Source: Acanthococcus lagerstroemiae (taxonomy: Eukaryota > Arthropoda > Insecta > Hemiptera > Eriococcidae). Taken from it: a DNA stretch of 64,000 nucleotides. The notes below the pieces were generated by a model, which saw only the letters and a program-made list of their open reading frames with translations, was not told the origin of the DNA and ran no database searches. Positions within the stretch are counted from its first letter, which is position 1. Each line of letters starts with the position of its first letter. The position numbers and the translations under genes are program-made. Location of the stretch: the NCBI GenBank assembly GCA_031841125.1, contig CM063109.1, positions 10,144,321 through 10,208,320 of the forward strand. Reading direction: 5' to 3'. This document shows, piece by piece, positions 60,002 through 64,000 of the stretch.

Positions 60002-61501
60002 CATGTTGAACACTTGTTTCGAAAACTGCCGATGATGAGGAACATTGGTGATACTCCATTCTGATTAAGATGCTCATAAACATCGGAAGACGTTCACAGT
60101 CGGAAGAGTACTCATATGCCAATTCTGTTTGTGATTTGTGCAAGTCATACATCAACACTGCTAATAATTTCTGCAACTGCTCATCATTTGCGTATTATTA
60201 GAGAAGGATATATTTAACACCGTTCGCGACTTAGGTCCCCTCGTGTGGAAATGTGAACATACTGAGTTGAGTTCTTGAGCGTCCCGTGTGTTGTTGAGTA
60301 TAAGTGTACCAAATATGCACCTAAGCTCTCTGTCACTCGAGACGAAATGTTAATGCGTTCTACAAATTGTATGTTGTCATGTTATTACAATATTTGAACA
60401 AAATTTTAGCCTTTGTCCATTTTATTAAATGTTTGTGACTTGAAGGAAGCGCGTGCGGCTGTGGTGCACCCGAATTACAGGTTAATGCTGGATGAGCGCT
60501 GACTCGGTTAGGGAAGTGTCCCATCGTGACTGGTAGGACAGCTCGAATCCAAAGCGGAGAGGCGAAATGGGGGCCTGGGCCAGCCTTAATGCGTCCTTTT
60601 GGTCACTGATGCGATACTCGAAAGGGTAGTTTCCAGGGCCAGACGAGCGGTGTCTCAGTCATTTTGGCATGCGTGCATCGCCATACGCTCCACCAATGGA
60701 AATGCTTGTGATGTCTTTCTAATGCTAATGAAAAGTTCCATTTCACTTGGTAATGTGGAATTGGATCTTCTCGAATTTGAAAGATTATGGATAATCAATA
60801 ATAAAATTGGTCGGTGATAGGGACAAACTGAATACTAATGTTGAAAATGAAGAAGAGCAGATACAACTCAAGGAATAAACAAGTAACGTCCAAATGAAGC
60901 TTCATTAGCGAGACAATTCGGTACAATAATCGAATATGTATATTACAGTTGGTACAGCGTCTCGGCAAATAACTATAATTCACGAAACATGGGACTATGC
61001 GATTGGATCCCATCCTTGATCTTTTCCCGTTTTAAATAGGATATTTTTATCTCCTCGCGTAGGATCGAACCCTTTCTGATACTGCATACCAGGTGCCTGA
61101 AATAAGAATTGAAAATATTCATCTCGTTGAAAAAGTGGAGCTGTTCGATTTAGAACCAACTATACTACAGCAAGCACGATGCCAGCGACCGCTAGGAATT
61201 CGAAAGCATACTCGACGATTCGGGATGAAGACATTTCGATAGCCAGGAACGGATCGGAACCCAAAAAGCTCGGAAAAGTTCTGTTATATCGGTCGACCTT
61301 TTCACTTTCATTACCCTACTACCATGTCTCCTCTGCTTCACTATCCCTTATAACTACTACAGCAGCGCTGAACTTCCAGATGCACCTACCGGCCCAAATC
61401 TCATGAACTGGACCATCGGAAAATTTCTCTGTAACTTGCACAGCCAATTTAACCTGATGATAACTGTAGCTGGCATCCGCACACCCGCACAAAGATGTTG
61501 A

Positions 61502-61538
<37 letters not shown>

Positions 61539-61550
61539 TGTTTAATTGCT
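60002..61550. other. DNAJC17 3' flank
   Basis: No further gene is supported. At about 60635-60690 a segment with TTGGCATGCGTGCATCGCCA is shared with 27425-27465, a dispersed repeat of unknown kind. An AAT microsatellite runs from about 61503 to 61540. The minus frame through 61319-61500 is open but has no recognised domain. Confidence 0.5.
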
Positions 61551-61577
61551 ATCAAATGCATCCTTAGACAATAGAGA

Positions 61578-61791
61578 ATGGACTGGTAATAGTGATAAGA
61601 ATTACACAGGTTTAAATGGAGCACCGTTGAATGTAAACAAAGGCAATTTGCCCTATTCGTAGTTATATCTATATAGTACCTGCATAGTTATAGGGGACGT
61701 TAGATTTCTTCAAGGCAAATTGCCTTTGTTTACATTCAACTTTTCTCGACTATTACCAGTCCATAATATAACGTAGTTATATCTATATAGT
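61578..61791. repeat. Nested inverted and direct repeats
   Basis: A 27-bp perfect inverted repeat (GTTGAATGTAAACAAAGGCA..., 61626-61652 and 61714-61740) is enclosed by a second inverted pair, ATGGACTGGTAATAGT (61578-61593 and 61749-61764). A 20-bp direct repeat, CGTAGTTATATCTATATAGT, lies at 61658-61677 and 61772-61791. It is probably a MITE or the footprint of one. Confidence 0.75.
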
Positions 61792-62374
61792 CAAAGAATG
61801 CATCTGTTTAATTTTTTTTTAAAGCTTTGCTACTTGTCAGTGTGTACCTAGCTTTATCTAGTATCAGACAGTAGCCAAACATGTGACAACTGAACGTTTG
61901 GTCAAAATCGACTCCCTCACGTTGACTGAAGCCTTGCACGACCAGACAGACTTCGAATCTATCAATTCTTCCATCAGGATTAGTCCTAACTCAATAGACC
62001 TACTTGCACGGAAGAGCCTTACGCCCTTTTGGTAGATCGACTTCCTCCCACGTGTTGTTATCTCTCAAGGACTGTAATTCACTGACGAAGTCACCGAGAT
62101 AACTTGGTTTCTTAATCTCAGTTCCAGTTTGAGCTCTTGTCATAGGTCCGGTTCCTCTTCTGATTCTTCCGACTCGCCACATGCATCAAACTATTGTTAT
62201 TATCCGCATTCTCAGGTTCGTCAGAATCTGACTCTTCATCGGTACTTTTGAGTGGACTCGGTAGTTCTACTTTTGCTTTACAGTTTTTGAGCGTTTTCTG
62301 AAACGCCACATCTCGTGAGACTAAACCCCTCGTTCCTCTGGGACGTAGATTCGATAGCGTAGGTTACCATCATA

Positions 62375-63110
62375 TCATATAAGTACTTCTTTCTTGGCTT
62401 TTTGATCCATTTTCCTTCTCTTCTGTTTGGGAATATGGAAGTAAGCTGTTGAGCTGATTATTTGTAGGTGTTTCATTCTTAGTGCTTTTCCAAACCATGA
62501 TTCATATGGTAATTTACATACCTCCCTCAGAAGCACATAGATTGCGGATTCAATCAGTTCAGCCCAAATTTCTTCTGGATACACAACGTTCTCATTTGAG
62601 TATTTGAACGTACGGGCCATTTCTACAACCGTTCTATTTTTACGCTCGGCCTTTCCATTTTGTTGTGGCCCTGTGGTATACTTCTCTGTACCAAATCCAT
62701 CATGAATTTTATTGTCTTCTTCATTAACAAATTCTCCACCACCATCGCTGACCAGTTCTTTCACAGAGTGTCCTATGTTCTTAGCATGGGCAAGAACTGA
62801 TTTTAAGCAATCCTTGACTTCGGTTTTCTTTTCAACAGAAAACTATAACAATACTTGGTATAGGCGTCTTTAAAAATGACTACATAGGTGTAACTGGAAA
62901 AAGACTCATCGAACAGTCCGATTAAATCTGTTCAGATAAGTTCACCAGGTTTACTTATCCTTCTGTTGGTTCCAAAGGGCAATCTGCAGCTTTTACCATA
63001 AATACAGTCTGTGCACATTTTTCCATAAAGCTAAACTTTCACGTTCATATCACATGCTACCTACTGCTTCACGTGTTTCATGTCTTGATGACCCATCATT
63101 CATGGTACAG
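62375..63110 (-). pseudogene. Copia integrase, broken
   Basis: Reading right to left with stops: MGHQDMKHVKQ (pre-integrase zinc region), CTDCIYGKSCRLPFGTNRR, the TDLIG box with the first catalytic Asp, SDGGGEFVN with the second Asp, and QQNGKAERKNRTVVEMARTF with the catalytic Glu. The longest continuous frame is 62375-62764. At least five stops or shifts are present. Confidence 0.85.
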
Positions 63111-63495
63111 CTGCACCATATCTATTGCTACATTCACGCTTTCTTCTCGCGGCGACAAAGTTCGCGTTGTACAGGTTTCCTTCATTCTTTCTACTGCCTG
63201 TAACAATTTCTTTGTCATTGACTTCGAAGACACACTCAGTTGCCGAAGATTCGAACGTACTGTTTGGAGTTCTATCATGGGCAGCTAGCGGTGAAAATAA
63301 ATTCAGCGAGATCTCAGGAACAAACCAAACTTCCTTGAGATCTAATACCTTCTCTTTTTTGCGAACTATAGATCATAATATCTGAAGTGTACCGCAGCAA
63401 ACTGCTTGAAGATATTCACTACCCGCAGCCTTAACTCTATAACTCTTCGGTAATTCACGAAAATCAACAAAATGATCTCTGCTTTACTATCCTTG

Positions 63496-63800
63496 ATCCA
63501 CTGTTCACACTTACAAAGCCAGTCACCTTGTTTTCCACAGTACTTGCATCCTTAGTCACTAGATGCGTTTGAATTCGATGACTTAGTTCTGATATCTTTA
63601 TTCTTATGATTCGATTTAGCTGCCAGCAGCGCTTCAGACTTTTCTGCTAACAATGGCGCGAATCCTCGTTCAAAGATTATCAAATGACTAACTAAGTCAT
63701 CTAGCGTTTCTTTTTGGTTATCTTTCAACACCTGCCAGGAGGATTTGAAGGTATCAAACGAACTAGATAGAGTATTGAGCATTTTACATAATATGATCAT
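63496..63800 (-). pseudogene. Copia Gag (UBN2-type) with altered zinc knuckle
   Basis: The open part (63552-63800) reads LNTLSSSFDTFKSSWQVLKD and LDDLVSHLIIFERGF, typical of copia-type Gag. A stop separates it from the knuckle CKYCGKQGDWLCKC (about 63500-63540), where the CCHC histidine is Asp, a one-base change that would abolish zinc binding. Confidence 0.8.
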
Positions 63801-64000
63801 AAGCTCCAGTACCTTTTCTAACTTCTCTGTGAGTCCAATGTTAAGATTGTTCCAAATACCTACTTCTTAACTTGGTGGCATGTGTAGCAACGTCAACACT
63901 GCTTATCCACTCGAACTTGAAAATACTCGACATAAGAGAGAACAACTGATCCTTAGTACTAGCTTCAAAAAGTACTTTTAACTCGTTCTATAATTCAAAT

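Larger units (their letters stand above)
61985..64000 (-). mobile_element. Ty1/copia retrotransposon, decayed, cut by the window edge
   Basis: In transcription order (right to left) come a UBN2-type Gag region, a zinc knuckle, a GAG-pre-integrase region, integrase, a linker and the first residues of reverse transcriptase (NNTWEEVDLPKGRKALPCK, about 62000-62060). The rest of reverse transcriptase and RNase H is missing on the left, and the 5' end lies beyond the window. Many stops and frameshifts make it inactive. No LTR is visible. Confidence 0.88.

Overview
This is eukaryotic nuclear DNA from an arthropod, most likely an insect. The evidence is replication-type histone genes with metazoan 3' stem-loops, two spliced conserved genes with GT-AG introns, and a dense mix of animal transposons (R1-clade, I/Jockey-like and RTE/CR1-like LINEs, Penelope-like, copia and gypsy fragments, hAT and Mutator-like DNA elements, tRNA-derived SINEs). 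A hemipteran would fit the style of the repeats, but nothing here fixes the species.

Layout. 1-3.5 kb: no gene, but a degenerate GTCAGAAAAATG-type repeat field. 3.5-11.5 kb: four core histone genes, one of each: H2A (+), H2B (-), H4 (-) and H3 (+). H4 and H3 share a divergent promoter, and hAT-type MITEs, a foldback element and a CGACTTACG motif field lie between the genes. No H1 is visible. 11.5-12.7 kb: AT-rich GATTAATC repeats. 12.9-16.5 kb: a GC-rich, frameshifted R1-clade retrotransposon carrying a 164-bp MITE. 16.75-57.06 kb, minus strand: one 40-kb gene of at least 21 coding exons, reconstructed as LRPPRC (mitochondrial PPR protein, about 1,328 aa). Most of its length is intron packed with transposons, foldbacks and diverged arrays of a 46-bp unit. 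57.6-60.0 kb, plus strand: DNAJC17 (7 exons, 304 aa), head-to-head with LRPPRC across 548 bp. 60-62 kb: no gene, with hairpins and microsatellites. 62-64 kb: a decayed copia element on the minus strand that runs off the window.

How the genes relate. The histone quartet makes the core nucleosome during S phase. All four messages end in the same stem-loop followed, after exactly 9 nt, by ATTTCTTT. This is a fixed downstream element that is pyrimidine-rich instead of the usual purine-rich U7 target. LRPPRC acts on mitochondrial mRNAs and DNAJC17 in nuclear splicing. They share only a promoter region, which holds a perfect 17-bp palindrome.

The strongest leads are the histone 3' element, a composite hAT MITE whose outer ends carry one 8-bp target duplication, a MULE-derived element that keeps only the transposase tail and sits in a LINE with a 9-bp duplication, a 2.7-kb giant palindrome, the 46-bp arrays, and a GC-AG intron in DNAJC17. 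All coordinates and exon joins were read by eye; no database search was run.
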